DNA of 64,000 nt from Psychrobacter jeotgali (lineage in GTDB: Bacteria; Pseudomonadota; Gammaproteobacteria; Pseudomonadales; Moraxellaceae): NCBI RefSeq assembly GCF_904846315.1, contig NZ_CAJHAF010000001.1, positions 620,001 to 684,000 on the forward strand. The letters run 5' to 3'. A program made the position numbers and the translations under genes. Below the pieces are notes generated by a model. It made no database searches. It was given only the letters and a program-made list of their open reading frames with translations, and was not told the DNA's origin. This document shows, in pieces, positions 11,227 through 20,019 of the stretch. Position 1 is the first letter of the stretch; every line of letters begins with the position of its first letter.

Positions 11227-11825
11227 AAATATTTGACCACTACAAAAGGCACCACATCAGTAAGACCAACCCCTTCTTCTTCAGTATTGGTAAAGCCGGT
11301 AACCGTTTTACCTTTTACCAAGTATTCGCCATCAACTTTGACATTTTTAAGCGCTGCTGGCGCATGGCAAACAAAACTAACCGGCTTATCTTGCTTAACA
11401 AAAGTCTCAATCAACTCGATGGAGTTTTTGTCCACTGCCAAGTCCCATAATGGGCCATGACCACCGGGGTAGAATACCGCATCAAAGTCGTCGCTTTTGA
11501 CATCGGCTAGTTTTTTGGTATTAGCAAGATGCTTTTGAGCGTCATTATCTTCTTTAAAGCGCTGAGTGTCTTTAGTTTGCGCATCTTCAGTATCGCTACT
11601 AGGGTCAAGTGGTGGCTGACCACCAGCAGGAGAGGCGATGGTTACATCAGCGCCTGCGTCAATAAAAGCATAGTAAGGTGCGGCAAACTCTTCTAGCCAA
11701 AAGCCAGTTTTTTTACCGGTATCACCTAACTCATCATGTGAAGTAAGTACCATTAAAATTTTCATAGTTATCCTTGTTTGTAATCAGATTTGATAGTTTT
11801 TAACTCTAGCTACTTTATTTATAAT

Positions 11826-11870
11826 ATTTAAATTTACAGTATTTAAATCTATAGTATCTAAACCTAATTC
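11826..11870. repeat. 15-bp-period tandem repeat, 3 imperfect units
   Basis: Units ATTTAAATTTACAGT, ATTTAAATCTATAGT and ATCTAAACCTAATTC at 11826-11840, 11841-11855 and 11856-11870, upstream of the interrupted DJ-1/PfpI gene. Confidence 0.75.
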
Positions 11871-11889
11871 TTAATATAATGCGAGCTAT

Positions 11890-11960
11890 CGTAGGCTGTG
11901 GCTTTAGCCCAGCAAAAAGTTTGTAAAATTAAAGTGCTGGGCCTAACGCCGCAGCCTACG
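11890..11960. repeat. Long imperfect inverted repeat between convergently placed signals
   Basis: Left arm CGTAGGCTGTGGCTTTAGCC... (11890-11914) pairs with the right arm ending ...GCCGCAGCCTACG (11935-11960) across a 20-base loop. It lies just downstream of the reductase gene (minus strand) and could end its transcript, but lacks a T tract. It looks like a dispersed palindrome. Confidence 0.6.
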
Positions 11961-11998
11961 CAATGAAGTTAAATAGTTGAGAGTATCTAATCTAAATA

Positions 11999-13048
11999 TT
12001 ATTCAACATCAGCCACTTTTACCACGGTTTTACCAAAGTTGTCACCATTTAGCATGCCAACAAAAGCGTTTGGTGCTTCGTTTAAGCCTTCAGCGATATA
12101 TTCTTTGGTTTTAACGTCACCTGACTCTACCCATTTACTCATGGTTTTGAGGAACTCTGGGAAGTGATCGCCGTACTCTTCAAAGATAATAAAGCCTTTG
12201 ATAGTCAGGCGGCGGCTCAAGACGTTGCCCATCAGCATACCTAAGCGGTCTTTGCCCTCGGGCAGCTCAGTGGCGTTATATTGTGAGACCAAACCGCAAA
12301 CCGGAATACGGGCATGAGCATTTAGAAGTGGCAATACCGCATCAAATACTTTACCACCCACGTTTTCATAGTAGATGTCGATACCATCTGGGCAAGCGGC
12401 TTTGAGCTGTTCAGCGAAGTCATCGGCTTTATGATCAATACAAACGTCGAAGCCAAGCTCATTTACCGCAAAATCACATTTTTCTTTACCGCCAGCGATA
12501 CCGACGCTGCGGGTGCCGTACTGCTTACCGACCTGACCGACAGTGGCACCGACCGGGCCCGTTGCAGCAGCAACGACCAAGGTTTCGCCTTGTTGTGGTT
12601 TACCGATATCAGTTAGTCCCATATAACCGGTAAATCCTGGCATACCTAGCACGCCTAGACCGTATGAGGGATGCGGCATATCTTTATCAAGCTTCAGTAC
12701 ACCTTCGCCGTCACTGACGCTATAATCCTGCCAGCCCGAATTGGAAACCACTAAATCACCTTTGGCGAACTTATCGATATTAGATTCGACCACTTGCGCA
12801 ACGGTTGCGCCCATCATCACATCGCCGACCTCTAAGGGATCAGCATAGCTTTTGGCATCGCTCATACGTCCGCGCATGTACGGGTCTAATGATAAATAAA
12901 CGGTGCGCAGTAACATCTCATTATCTTTCGGTGTTGGGATGTCACTGGTCGCTAGATCGAAGTTGTCTGATTTTGGCTCGCCATGAGGACGGCTGGCTAG
13001 TTTGATTTGACGGTTTTGTTGTTGGTTTTGTTGTTTATCAAAACTCAT
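11999..13048 (-). CDS. Zinc-independent NADPH-dependent MDR oxidoreductase (CurA-like)
   Basis: A 349-residue medium-chain reductase resembling E. coli CurA and leukotriene B4 12-hydroxydehydrogenase. These enzymes reduce the C=C bond of enones and enals using NADPH. Visible motifs are DPYMRGRMSD near the start, FTGYMGLTDIGKPQQGETL and the nucleotide-binding AATGPVGATVGQVGKQYG, followed by YYENVGGKVFDAVLP. No structural-zinc cysteine cluster is present. It is flanked by other electrophile/aldehyde-handling genes. A run of GGAGC just before the ATG serves as ribosome site. Confidence 0.9.
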   Translation of the reverse strand: MSFDKQQNQQQNRQIKLASRPHGEPKSDNFDLATSDIPTPKDNEMLLRTVYLSLDPYMRGRMSDAKSYADPLEVGDVMMGATVAQVVESNIDKFAKGDLVVSNSGWQDYSVSDGEGVLKLDKDMPHPSYGLGVLGMPGFTGYMGLTDIGKPQQGETLVVAAATGPVGATVGQVGKQYGTRSVGIAGGKEKCDFAVNELGFDVCIDHKADDFAEQLKAACPDGIDIYYENVGGKVFDAVLPLLNAHARIPVCGLVSQYNATELPEGKDRLGMLMGNVLSRRLTIKGFIIFEEYGDHFPEFLKTMSKWVESGDVKTKEYIAEGLNEAPNAFVGMLNGDNFGKTVVKVADVE

Positions 13049-13248
13049 AATGAAGCTCCTTTGCTATTATTGTTTGTTTTCAATTATCTTTATAGGGTTT
13101 AACTTTGTAATCCCTAACGTTATATCGCTTAGGATTAAAGGCTATTTATTAATAACCTTTAGTTAACAGTAACTATATTTGCTGTTTATATATAGACCAT
13201 GATTGTTTAAGTTTATTGCTCGTTCTTACCAGACCTTCTTACCAGATG

Positions 13249-14472
13249 TTAAGAAGCTTTGCTAGTTACCGCACGCTCTAATATACGGCGTGAAACTGAA
13301 AGATCATTTTTGCTGTGCTCACCCAGTTTGACCATTTGGTGCGCCTCTAATTGCTTGACGATAGGGTCAATCGCTGACTCATCTAATTCTGCGTCCGCTA
13401 GGCTAACGGGTAGTCCAAGCTCTCGGAAGAAGTTTTCGGTATAAACAATTGCCATCTCTATAATGGTATCTTCGTCTAACTGTTGACCTTGCTCTGCGCC
13501 ATCAATATTCCAAACATTACGAGCGTATTGCAGTAGCTTGTCTTTTTTGCTGTCTTTCAGCTCACGCATCACTGAGGGCAGTACGATAGTCAACGTACGA
13601 GCGTGATCGATGCCGTGCAATGAAGTCAGCTCATGACCAATCATATGGGTCGTCCAGTCTTGTGGTACGCCTGTACCTATAAGGCCGTTGAGCGCCATAG
13701 TAGCTGTCCACATGATATTTTTGCGGGTTTCTATATTATTAGGATCATTCTTAACCGCTAACCCTTCACTGATCAAAATCTTGAGTAAGCTTTCAGCAAA
13801 AGCGTCTTGAACTTTAGCATTCACCGGGTAAGTGAGATATTGCTCTATAACATGAATAAACGCATCAGCGACGCCGTTCATCACTTGACGCTCAGGTAAA
13901 GTCAAAGTCTTAGCAGGATCTAAAATTGAGAATTTTGGGAAAGTGAGAGGGTTACCAAAAGGTAGCTTGGCTTGACGTTCGCTATAGTTGATAACGCCGC
14001 CTGAGTTCATCTCAGAACCGGTCGCTGGAATGGTCAATACCGCACCCAAATCAATAGCGGAGTCTATATTTTTACAATAGCTGGTGAGCGCTTCCCACGC
14101 TTTATCACGAGAAACGCTGCCATCTGCATCTGTCAGTGAAGAGACTAACGCTACAAACTTACTGCCATCAATAACTGAACCACCACCAACGGCTAGTAAA
14201 AAGTCGATGTCATGTTCATTCACTTTATCAGCAGCTTTCATTAAAGTCGTAAATTCTGGATTGGGCTCAATACCGCCAAATTCAAACACTTCACGGTTGC
14301 TATTCGCAGCCAGTGCGGTTCTTACTTCATCCAAAGTGCCCGTGCGCTCAGCCGAACCGCCGCCATAAGTAATCAATACCCGAGCATCATTTGGCACTAA
14401 GTCTGCTAGTTTTTCGATTTGTCCTTCTCCAAACACGATGCGTACAGGGTTATAGTATTGAAAGTTTTTCAT
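13249..14472 (-). CDS. Iron-containing NADPH-dependent alcohol dehydrogenase (YqhD/BDH-like)
   Basis: Reduces short-chain aldehydes to alcohols. The start FQYYNPVRIVFGEGQIEKL matches the YqhD/butanol dehydrogenase type. The GGGS motifs YGGGSAERTG and AVGGGSVIDGSKF bind the dinucleotide. The metal ligands are expected in ADAFIHVIEQY, GHELTSLHGIDHARTL. I chose the ATG at 14472 rather than 14487 because AGGA lies about five bases before it and none precedes the longer one. A TAGAC-type palindrome is about 100 bases upstream, and the TetR gene lies beyond it on the same strand. Confidence 0.92.
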   Translation of the reverse strand: MKNFQYYNPVRIVFGEGQIEKLADLVPNDARVLITYGGGSAERTGTLDEVRTALAANSNREVFEFGGIEPNPEFTTLMKAADKVNEHDIDFLLAVGGGSVIDGSKFVALVSSLTDADGSVSRDKAWEALTSYCKNIDSAIDLGAVLTIPATGSEMNSGGVINYSERQAKLPFGNPLTFPKFSILDPAKTLTLPERQVMNGVADAFIHVIEQYLTYPVNAKVQDAFAESLLKILISEGLAVKNDPNNIETRKNIMWTATMALNGLIGTGVPQDWTTHMIGHELTSLHGIDHARTLTIVLPSVMRELKDSKKDKLLQYARNVWNIDGAEQGQQLDEDTIIEMAIVYTENFFRELGLPVSLADAELDESAIDPIVKQLEAHQMVKLGEHSKNDLSVSRRILERAVTSKAS

Positions 14473-14568
14473 ATTGTTCCTAGACATTTTTGAGAGTTTT
14501 AATAGCTATAAGTAATAGCTAAGAAGAATCATATTTCTTATCAAGATGGATTAGTATTGTACATGAAT

Positions 14569-14583
14569 TAGACCGGTCGTCTA
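14569..14583. promoter_or_regulatory. NemR-type operator before the alcohol dehydrogenase gene
   Basis: TAGACCGGTCGTCTA, a TAGAC/GTCTA palindrome with a 5-base centre. It agrees with the TAGACC-N4-GTCTA box described for E. coli NemR as I remember it. A twin that differs at one centre base lies at 15582. The target is inferred to be the adjacent TetR regulator. Confidence 0.78.
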
Positions 14584-14680
14584 GATATTATTAAAAGATG
14601 ATTACAAAACTATATTATTTCTACTTTAAGGCTTTTATCATCTAGTATTGGTTTTGCAATAAGTTTAAATCTTTCTAAAG

Positions 14681-15307
14681 CTAACGCCCCATTTGGGTGG
14701 TAGTCATCTGCCAAACTTCAGCAAGCGGGGTGTTGGTCTGGCTGATCTTGGCAATTAAACTAGCACCAAGCCACGCAAAGTACCAACGCTTAGCCATACT
14801 TTCTGCAGCAATATTGTCAGGATGAGGTACAGATCCATCCGCCCAGCCTGCTTTGATCTGCACTGCTAGCCATTCTATAGTTTGTTGATAGCCTGCATGT
14901 AATGCTATACGCATAGGCTCAGATATATCAGCGACTTCAGCGCTTAGCTTTACCACCAAGCACTTTTCATGATCGCAGCCATTTTGCTGAGTGTCGTACC
15001 AGTTTTGGAAATAATCGTAGAGCTTTTGCTGTGCGCTATCATCTTGTGATCCAATAGCGTTGAGCCGGTTTTTATAATTGCCAAAATAATGATTGATGAT
15101 GGCTTCCCCAAAGGCTTCTTTTGAGGCAAAGTAATGATAGAACGAGCCTTTAGGCACGCCTGCAGTATCGAGTATTTGTTTGATACCGACCGCGGTAAAG
15201 CCTTTTTGGGCGATAAGCTGATAACCTATGGCTAGCAAATGCTCTTTAGTATCTAGTGGGGCAGCTGTTTTATTAGTAGTGTTATTAGCTGTAGTAGTAA
15301 CAGACAT
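14681..15307 (-). CDS. TetR-family regulator, NemR-like
   Basis: A 208-residue repressor. The N-terminal helix-turn-helix (LLAIGYQLIAQKGFTAVGI, then AGVPKGSFYHYFASKEAFG) spans about 24-72. The C-terminal ligand domain contains Cys residues in QNGCDHEKCLVVKLS near 115-122, the region where NemR-type regulators sense electrophiles and hypochlorite. It is flanked by two identical-type palindromes, one before the alcohol dehydrogenase and one before the aldehyde dehydrogenase, so it probably represses both. A GGAG site lies about ten bases before the ATG. Confidence 0.85.
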   Translation of the reverse strand: MSVTTTANNTTNKTAAPLDTKEHLLAIGYQLIAQKGFTAVGIKQILDTAGVPKGSFYHYFASKEAFGEAIINHYFGNYKNRLNAIGSQDDSAQQKLYDYFQNWYDTQQNGCDHEKCLVVKLSAEVADISEPMRIALHAGYQQTIEWLAVQIKAGWADGSVPHPDNIAAESMAKRWYFAWLGASLIAKISQTNTPLAEVWQMTTTQMGR

Positions 15308-15393
15308 AAAGGTTATATTCTCCTGACTTATAGGTATAAAATAAATGGTTAAACAAAGTATTATCGCTGCAGTAGGGCTTGCATTTTTACAGT

Positions 15394-15453
15394 TATTTTA
15401 AAAATAGGTATTTTAAAAGCACCTATATCAAAAGCAGTCATATTGAAAAAAGT
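15394..15453. repeat. 15-bp-period tandem repeat, 4 imperfect units
   Basis: Units TATTTTAAAAATAGG, TATTTTAAAAGCACC, TATATCAAAAGCAGT and CATATTGAAAAAAGT occupy 15394-15453 inside the 383-base spacer between the divergent TetR and aldehyde dehydrogenase genes. Apart from this run and the operator at 15582, the spacer shows nothing else. Confidence 0.75.
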
Positions 15454-15581
15454 ACGCTAATTAGGGTTTCCAAAGATCTATTAGAATCTCCAATAAAAGC
15501 GGGTTATAAGTGGCAAGTTACGTTTTTTCAACAATACGGCTTGGTAAATAATTCTCGTTTTTACTGCAGTTATGATAGCAT

Positions 15582-15596
15582 TAGACCAGTCGTCTA
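15582..15596. promoter_or_regulatory. NemR-type operator before the aldehyde dehydrogenase gene
   Basis: TAGACCAGTCGTCTA, identical to the box at 14569 except for one central base. It sits about 95 bases before the dehydrogenase start and about 275 bases upstream of the TetR start, so it is closer to the former. Confidence 0.78.
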
Positions 15597-15690
15597 GCAA
15601 GTTGGGTTTAGACTTAACTCAATAATACGACTGACGATTATAGAATAATAACTATTTACTGACCTAAAAAAATAGCAAAAAGGATAATTT

Positions 15691-17169
15691 ATGACTGATA
15701 TAACAAATAATACTTACAGTGATTTTCATCTGCAATATATTGCCGGCTCGTGGCAAGCTGGTCAGGACGATAGCGTCAATACCAATACCAATCCCTATAA
15801 TGGCGATACCTTGGTTGAAATTCAGCAAGCGACAGCAACCCAGCTTGATGAGGCTTATAAAGCGGCGACAGCAGCGCAGAAACAATGGGCACAAAAGCTG
15901 CCAGCAGAGCGTGCAGGGCTATTGTATAAAGTGGTCGAGATTCTTGATAAACGCCAAGATGAAATTGTCGACTGGCTGATTAAAGAATCGGGCAGTACCC
16001 GTATCAAGGCGACAGTAGAGTGGAGTACAGCGCGCGCCATAACTCTTGAGGCAGCAGGTTTTCCTAATCGTCTCCACGGTGAGATTCGTCCTTCGAATAC
16101 GCCTGGCAAAGAGAATTTTGTCTATCGTGAGCCTATTGGTGTCATTGCTGTTATTAGCCCGTGGAACTTTCCGTTTCATTTGACCCAGCGCTCTATCGCA
16201 CCAGCATTGGCATTAGGTAATGCCGTGGTGCTCAAGCCTGCCAGCGACACCCCTGTGACCGGCGGTTTACTATTGGCGAAGATATTCGAAGAAGCAGGAT
16301 TACCAAAAGGTTTACTTAACGTAGTAGTGGGTGCGGGTAGTGAGATAGGCGATGCGATTGTCACTCATGATACCCCAAGCTTGATATCGTTCACCGGTTC
16401 GACTCCTGTGGGCAAACATATCGGCGAGCTTGCGCATAGCGGTGACTATATTAAGCAATTGGCATTAGAGCTGGGCGGTAATAACCCGTTTGTGGTGCTC
16501 AAAGATGCAGATATCGATAATGCAGTAAAAGCGGCGGTCTTTGGCAAATTCTTACATCAAGGTCAAATCTGTATCGCTATCAACCGTATCATCGTTGAAG
16601 ATGAGATTTATGATGAATTTGTAGAGCGTTTTCATCAGCACGTGAAAACTTTGAAGTTCGGAGATCCTAGCGCGGATGATACGGCTATTGGTCCGATTAT
16701 TAATGAAAAACAGCTCAAATCTTTAAAGGATAAAATCGCTACAGCGCAGCAACAAGGCGCAAAAATGCTATTAAGTGGTGAGATTGAAGGGCAAGTGGTA
16801 CCACCGCATATCTTTACTGACGTTACCGCTGATATGGAGTTATTCCGTAAAGAAATCTTTGGGCCCTTGGTGGGTATCATCCGCGCCAAAGATGAGGCTG
16901 AGGCGCTTGAGCTCGCTAACGATACTGAATATGGTTTATCAAGCTCCGTATTCACGGCGGATATGGAAAAAGGCTTGCGCTTCGCCCGTGGTATCAGAGC
17001 GGGTATGACCCATATCAATGATATCACCGTCAATGATGAAAGTAATGCGCCCTTTGGTGGTGAGAAAAACTCTGGTATTGGCCGTTTTAATGGCGAATGG
17101 GTGTTAGAAGAGATGACCCGTGTTCATTGGGTTTCTTATCAGCATAAACCGCGCGATTATGCGTTTTAA
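15691..17169 (+). CDS. NAD(P)-dependent aldehyde dehydrogenase
   Basis: Oxidises an aldehyde to its acid. The 492 residues carry the full family signature: [20 protein letters not shown] (oxyanion Asn), [15 protein letters not shown] (cofactor), Glu260 in LELGGNN and catalytic Cys294 in GQICIAINR. The sequence around the Cys recalls benzaldehyde/vanillin-type dehydrogenases, but the substrate is not certain. AAGGAT lies about ten bases before the ATG. Divergent from the TetR gene, with a NemR-like box upstream, so it is likely to be induced by reactive aldehydes or quinones along with the alcohol dehydrogenase. Confidence 0.92.
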   Translation: MTDITNNTYSDFHLQYIAGSWQAGQDDSVNTNTNPYNGDTLVEIQQATATQLDEAYKAATAAQKQWAQKLPAERAGLLYKVVEILDKRQDEIVDWLIKESGSTRIKATVEWSTARAITLEAAGFPNRLHGEIRPSNTPGKENFVYREPIGVIAVISPWNFPFHLTQRSIAPALALGNAVVLKPASDTPVTGGLLLAKIFEEAGLPKGLLNVVVGAGSEIGDAIVTHDTPSLISFTGSTPVGKHIGELAHSGDYIKQLALELGGNNPFVVLKDADIDNAVKAAVFGKFLHQGQICIAINRIIVEDEIYDEFVERFHQHVKTLKFGDPSADDTAIGPIINEKQLKSLKDKIATAQQQGAKMLLSGEIEGQVVPPHIFTDVTADMELFRKEIFGPLVGIIRAKDEAEALELANDTEYGLSSSVFTADMEKGLRFARGIRAGMTHINDITVNDESNAPFGGEKNSGIGRFNGEWVLEEMTRVHWVSYQHKPRDYAF

Positions 17170-17252
17170 GAATTCTAGCATTCTAGAGCTATTTAACTCT
17201 CATAATTCAACTGCGAATGCGACGTAATTTTTATTTTAAAAGTCCATACCTT

Positions 17253-17282
17253 AAAGACCGCTCATAATGGAGCGGTCTTTTT
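17253..17282 (+). terminator. Intrinsic terminator after the aldehyde dehydrogenase
   Basis: Stem AAAGACCGCTC / GAGCGGTCTTT (17253-17263 with 17270-17280), 6-base loop, Ts following. Confidence 0.85.
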
Positions 17283-17326
17283 ACGGTTTTATCTAGATCA
17301 ATTGAGCTTAGGTTGTTTGCTTAACC

Positions 17327-17557
17327 CTATCTCTCGTGAAAACCAAGTAAGGCTTCAATCTCCTCTATGGTTATTTTTCTAACCGAGGCCTGCTCTTCTA
17401 CCGTTAAGCGATTAGTATTCTCTTTTATCATCGTATGAATGCTACGAGCAATCTCTGAAGTCGGAGCATAGTACATCTGCGGGGCTTCTTTGGTCAATCT
17501 GATTAAAAATCTATTGATAATCTTACGTCTTGCAGCCGGGGTATTTTCTTCAGTCAT
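17327..17557 (-). CDS. Small hypothetical protein (76 aa)
   Basis: Not recognised. A charged, soluble, probably all-helical protein (MTEENTPAARRKIINRF... ending IEEIEALLGFHER) with no membrane segment or Cys. An AGGAG ribosome site lies six bases before the ATG, which argues that it is real. It stands alone between the terminator of the aldehyde dehydrogenase and a 385-base spacer. Confidence 0.6.
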   Translation of the reverse strand: MTEENTPAARRKIINRFLIRLTKEAPQMYYAPTSEIARSIHTMIKENTNRLTVEEQASVRKITIEEIEALLGFHER

Positions 17558-17942
17558 AATATTCTCCTAGAGGTAAGCTATTTAAGCAGTCCACTGAACT
17601 TGAGTCAATGTTTGTCGTTAGAATAACAACAATAAAGGAGGTTAGCTCATATTTAACATGCCTTATACTGTATGCAGTAAACTAAAACATTATAGTGACA
17701 CTCTAAATTTAAGCGAAATACTTACCCCTTCTTTATGTAGGGGTTATTTGTTTAAGGATTATTAGCTGTAAGCGTTATTGCTAGAGATGACATAATGATA
17801 GATTAGTCAGCCAATCTTGAAAAGCTGCTAGCTACAAGATTGTTATGATAACTTTAGAGATAAATGGTGGTCGTAAAGTAGGGGTGTAAAGCCGCTAATT
17901 GAGAAGTAATTAACAAAAATTTTAAATGATGAGTTTTAAATA
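17558..17942. other. Spacer without a recognised gene
   Basis: About 385 bases, AT-rich. Only a weak hairpin (ACCCC / GGGGT near 17724-17745) was seen. It probably holds the divergent promoters of the 76-residue gene and the DUF3429 gene. Confidence 0.5.
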
Positions 17943-18380
17943 ATGAAAAAACCAAGTCCTTATTTAACCTTTGCTGGCGCCATTCCTTTTGTCGTCTGCG
18001 CTATCCTTATTACTATAGGTATCGATGCTGTAATAGCACTGGGTACCACCGCTGAGATTTTATCCGCTTATGGTTTAGTAATTGTTTCGTTTATGGCAGG
18101 GGCACATTGGGGTAATCATTTGAGTCTGGCGGATAGTAACCCTTGGGCGCTCAAGCTACCCATCTACAGTAATATTGTTGCTATTCTTTTATGGCTTGGA
18201 TTTTTAAGCTTATCGAAAGAGGGTTTTCTTTGGCTATTGGTAGTGGGTTTTTTAGTCCTATTAATGATTGATTATAGTTTGAATCAGGCCAATATTATCA
18301 GTGCTCAGTATTTTAAGGTTAGAAAGTATGTCACCTTGATTGTGATTATCTCTTTAATCGTAGCTGCCATCCAATTATGA
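17943..18380 (+). CDS. DUF3429-type membrane protein
   Basis: A 145-residue inner-membrane protein with about four to five hydrophobic helices. The opening PSPYLTFAGAIPFVVCAILI and the segment YGLVIVSFMAGAHWGNHL are characteristic of the DUF3429 family, whose function is unknown. No enzymatic motif is apparent apart from the conserved His-Trp pair. It is followed by its own terminator, so it is probably monocistronic. Confidence 0.75.
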   Translation: MKKPSPYLTFAGAIPFVVCAILITIGIDAVIALGTTAEILSAYGLVIVSFMAGAHWGNHLSLADSNPWALKLPIYSNIVAILLWLGFLSLSKEGFLWLLVVGFLVLLMIDYSLNQANIISAQYFKVRKYVTLIVIISLIVAAIQL

Positions 18381-18404
18381 AATAATTGATATTGAAAGCT
18401 CAAC

Positions 18405-18432
18405 AAAAGCTACCGTATTGGTAGCTTTTTTT
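18405..18432 (+). terminator. Intrinsic terminator after the DUF3429 gene
   Basis: Perfect stem AAAAGCTACC / GGTAGCTTTT (18405-18414 with 18420-18429), 5-base loop, continuing T run. Confidence 0.85.
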
Positions 18433-18543
18433 ATCTAAAATGGACGGTACTCTTGCTGATTTTTTTATAAGTACTTTTTATAAATATTTGACCTATTAAC
18501 AGTACATAATGGCTAGACAAGGTATAAGCATTGTATTATCTAT

Positions 18544-18566
18544 AATATTCATTTAAAATGAATCTT
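18544..18566. promoter_or_regulatory. Candidate NsrR operator before nnrS
   Basis: AATATTCATTT-A-AAATGAATCTT is an 11-1-11 palindrome with one mismatch between arms. It fits the NsrR consensus AAGATGCATTT closely. It overlaps a TATAAT (18541-18546) that could be the -10 element, so NsrR bound here would block the nnrS promoter. Confidence 0.72.
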
Positions 18567-18634
18567 TATGGTTATTATTTAAAGTTCTTAGTTAACTTGT
18601 CCTAAGACGATAAAATAAATTTAAGAAGATCGCT

Positions 18635-19891
18635 ATGCAATCAATCAATCTCCCTACTAAATCTCCAAGCTCTCCACATCCAATTCTTAACTTAGGCTTT
18701 CGAGTTTTCTTTAGTGGTGCCGCTCTATTCTCAGTGATAGTCATGGTGTTATGGTCCTTTATATATACTGGGCACACCAGCATTGACGCCCAACTCGTCA
18801 ATCCGCTGTATTGGCATGGTCATGAGATGATCTATGGTTATGCGTTAGCAATTGTGGCAGGGTTTTTATTGACGGCTGTCAAGACTTGGACTGGCGTCAT
18901 GATGCCGCATGGCTATAAGCTATTGGGCATATTTATGTGTTGGCTACTGGCACGTATGGGTTGGCTAGCCTTTGGTTTGGGCTGGGATTTTGGGGTAGGT
19001 CAGAGCGCTTGGCTAATATATGGCGCCGCTATTTTTGACATGTTATTTATCGGTATAACTTCTTGGGTAATATTTCAAGCGGTATTGCAAGTCAAGCAGT
19101 ATAAGCAAATGGGTATCCTATCCAAGCTGGCTTTATTAACGTTGGGCAATGCACTGTGCTATTGGGGCGTCTTCAGTAATGATATGAACTTAACTCGAAT
19201 AGGAATATATTTGGGCTTTTATATAATTATTGGCTTAGTATTGACCATTGGTCGCCGGGTCGTTCCCTTTTTTATTGAACGCGGCTTGAGTCACGGCGCA
19301 GACCCTAAAACAGCAGAAGCGATCAAAGTGCGTAACAGTAAGGTGCAAGATGTTGCTAGTTTGGCTTTTTTCTTAGCGTTTTTTATCGTGGATTTATTTT
19401 ATCCAAATAAGTATCTGCTAACCATTACCGCCCTTGGGGTGGCTGTCGTTAATATCGTACGCTTAGCGGGCTGGTATCACCGCGGTATCTGGCAAAGACC
19501 CTTATTATGGTCGCTCTTTATCGCCTTTTTGGGTATGTGTTTGAGCTTTTTATTGTATGCCTTACAGCCGTGGTTTGGCTTTGCGCACAGTATAGCGATG
19601 CACGCATTAGCTATTTCTGGAGTTGGCATGATGACCGTGTCTATGATGGCACGGGTATCACTTGGGCATACTGGCCGCAGTATTCATGAACCGCCTAAAA
19701 CTGTAAATATTATGTTTATATTAATGGTATTGGTTTTCGTTAGCCGAGTATTATTACCGATGGTTGATATGAGTCATTACCTATGGTGGATTATGATTGC
19801 TCAAGGGGCATGGATTGCTTGCTTTGTGTTATTCTGTATCAGTTATCTGCCGATGTTGGCACGTGATAGACCTGATGGTTTGTTTGGCTAA
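18635..19891 (+). CDS. nnrS: NnrS-family heme/copper membrane protein
   Basis: A 418-residue polytopic inner-membrane protein (about 12 hydrophobic segments) of the NnrS family, which relieves nitrosative stress by an unclear mechanism. The family signature LNLGFRVFFSGAALFS and the His-rich first periplasmic portion NPLYWHGHEMIYGYA, GFLLTAVKTWTG are present. Further His residues in FAHSIAMHALAISGVGMM could bind heme/copper. It has a candidate NsrR box in its promoter and is followed by an NsrR-type regulator gene, which is the usual regulatory partner. Confidence 0.93.
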   Translation: MQSINLPTKSPSSPHPILNLGFRVFFSGAALFSVIVMVLWSFIYTGHTSIDAQLVNPLYWHGHEMIYGYALAIVAGFLLTAVKTWTGVMMPHGYKLLGIFMCWLLARMGWLAFGLGWDFGVGQSAWLIYGAAIFDMLFIGITSWVIFQAVLQVKQYKQMGILSKLALLTLGNALCYWGVFSNDMNLTRIGIYLGFYIIIGLVLTIGRRVVPFFIERGLSHGADPKTAEAIKVRNSKVQDVASLAFFLAFFIVDLFYPNKYLLTITALGVAVVNIVRLAGWYHRGIWQRPLLWSLFIAFLGMCLSFLLYALQPWFGFAHSIAMHALAISGVGMMTVSMMARVSLGHTGRSIHEPPKTVNIMFILMVLVFVSRVLLPMVDMSHYLWWIMIAQGAWIACFVLFCISYLPMLARDRPDGLFG

Positions 19892-20019
19892 TAGAGCTGA
19901 GTCACTTTAAAAAGTTACAACTCAGTAGCACGTGGCTAAATATTTCAGTTTTATTTGGGATTGGCTATAGAGCCTTATTAAGCTTTTGCAAAAAATAAAG
20001 AAAACAGGAGCATTATTAA

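Larger units (their letters stand above)
9976..11244 (+). mobile_element. IS3-family insertion sequence, 1269 bp, complete
   Basis: Ends are 5'-TGTAGTGG and CCACTACA-3'. The imperfect terminal inverted repeat extends about 39 bases and includes GACAGTA..TAAGAGGTT on both ends. It is flanked by a 3-bp direct repeat, AAA at 9973-9975 and 11245-11247. It carries the classical overlapping orfA/orfB pair with a slippery A6G site. All three DDE residues remain, so it may still be active. Confidence 0.93.
9816..11765 (-). pseudogene. DJ-1/PfpI-family gene interrupted by an IS3-family element
   Basis: The N-terminal 174 codons lie at 11765-11245 and the last 51 codons at 9975-9816. The intact part has EFAAPYYAF, FYPGGHGPLWD and the nucleophile elbow VSFVCHAPAAL, as in class I glutamine amidotransferase-like/Hsp31-type (glyoxalase III or deglycase-like) proteins. 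Removing the IS and one TTT target copy rejoins the frame exactly as ...LTDVVPF-LLEDVLKANG..., giving about 225 residues, a normal length. The surviving N-terminal ORF gains six IS-encoded residues (VVVKYF) and lacks the C-terminal strand/helix. The insertion therefore probably abolished or weakened function. Confidence 0.88.

Noticed and set aside
11223..11765. Complete 180-residue DJ-1/PfpI gene
   Set aside because: The last six codons come from the insertion sequence; the true C-terminal 51 codons are on the other side of it.
16635..17033. 132-residue minus-strand ORF inside the aldehyde dehydrogenase gene
   Set aside because: Antisense shadow of a strong, family-typical coding sequence.
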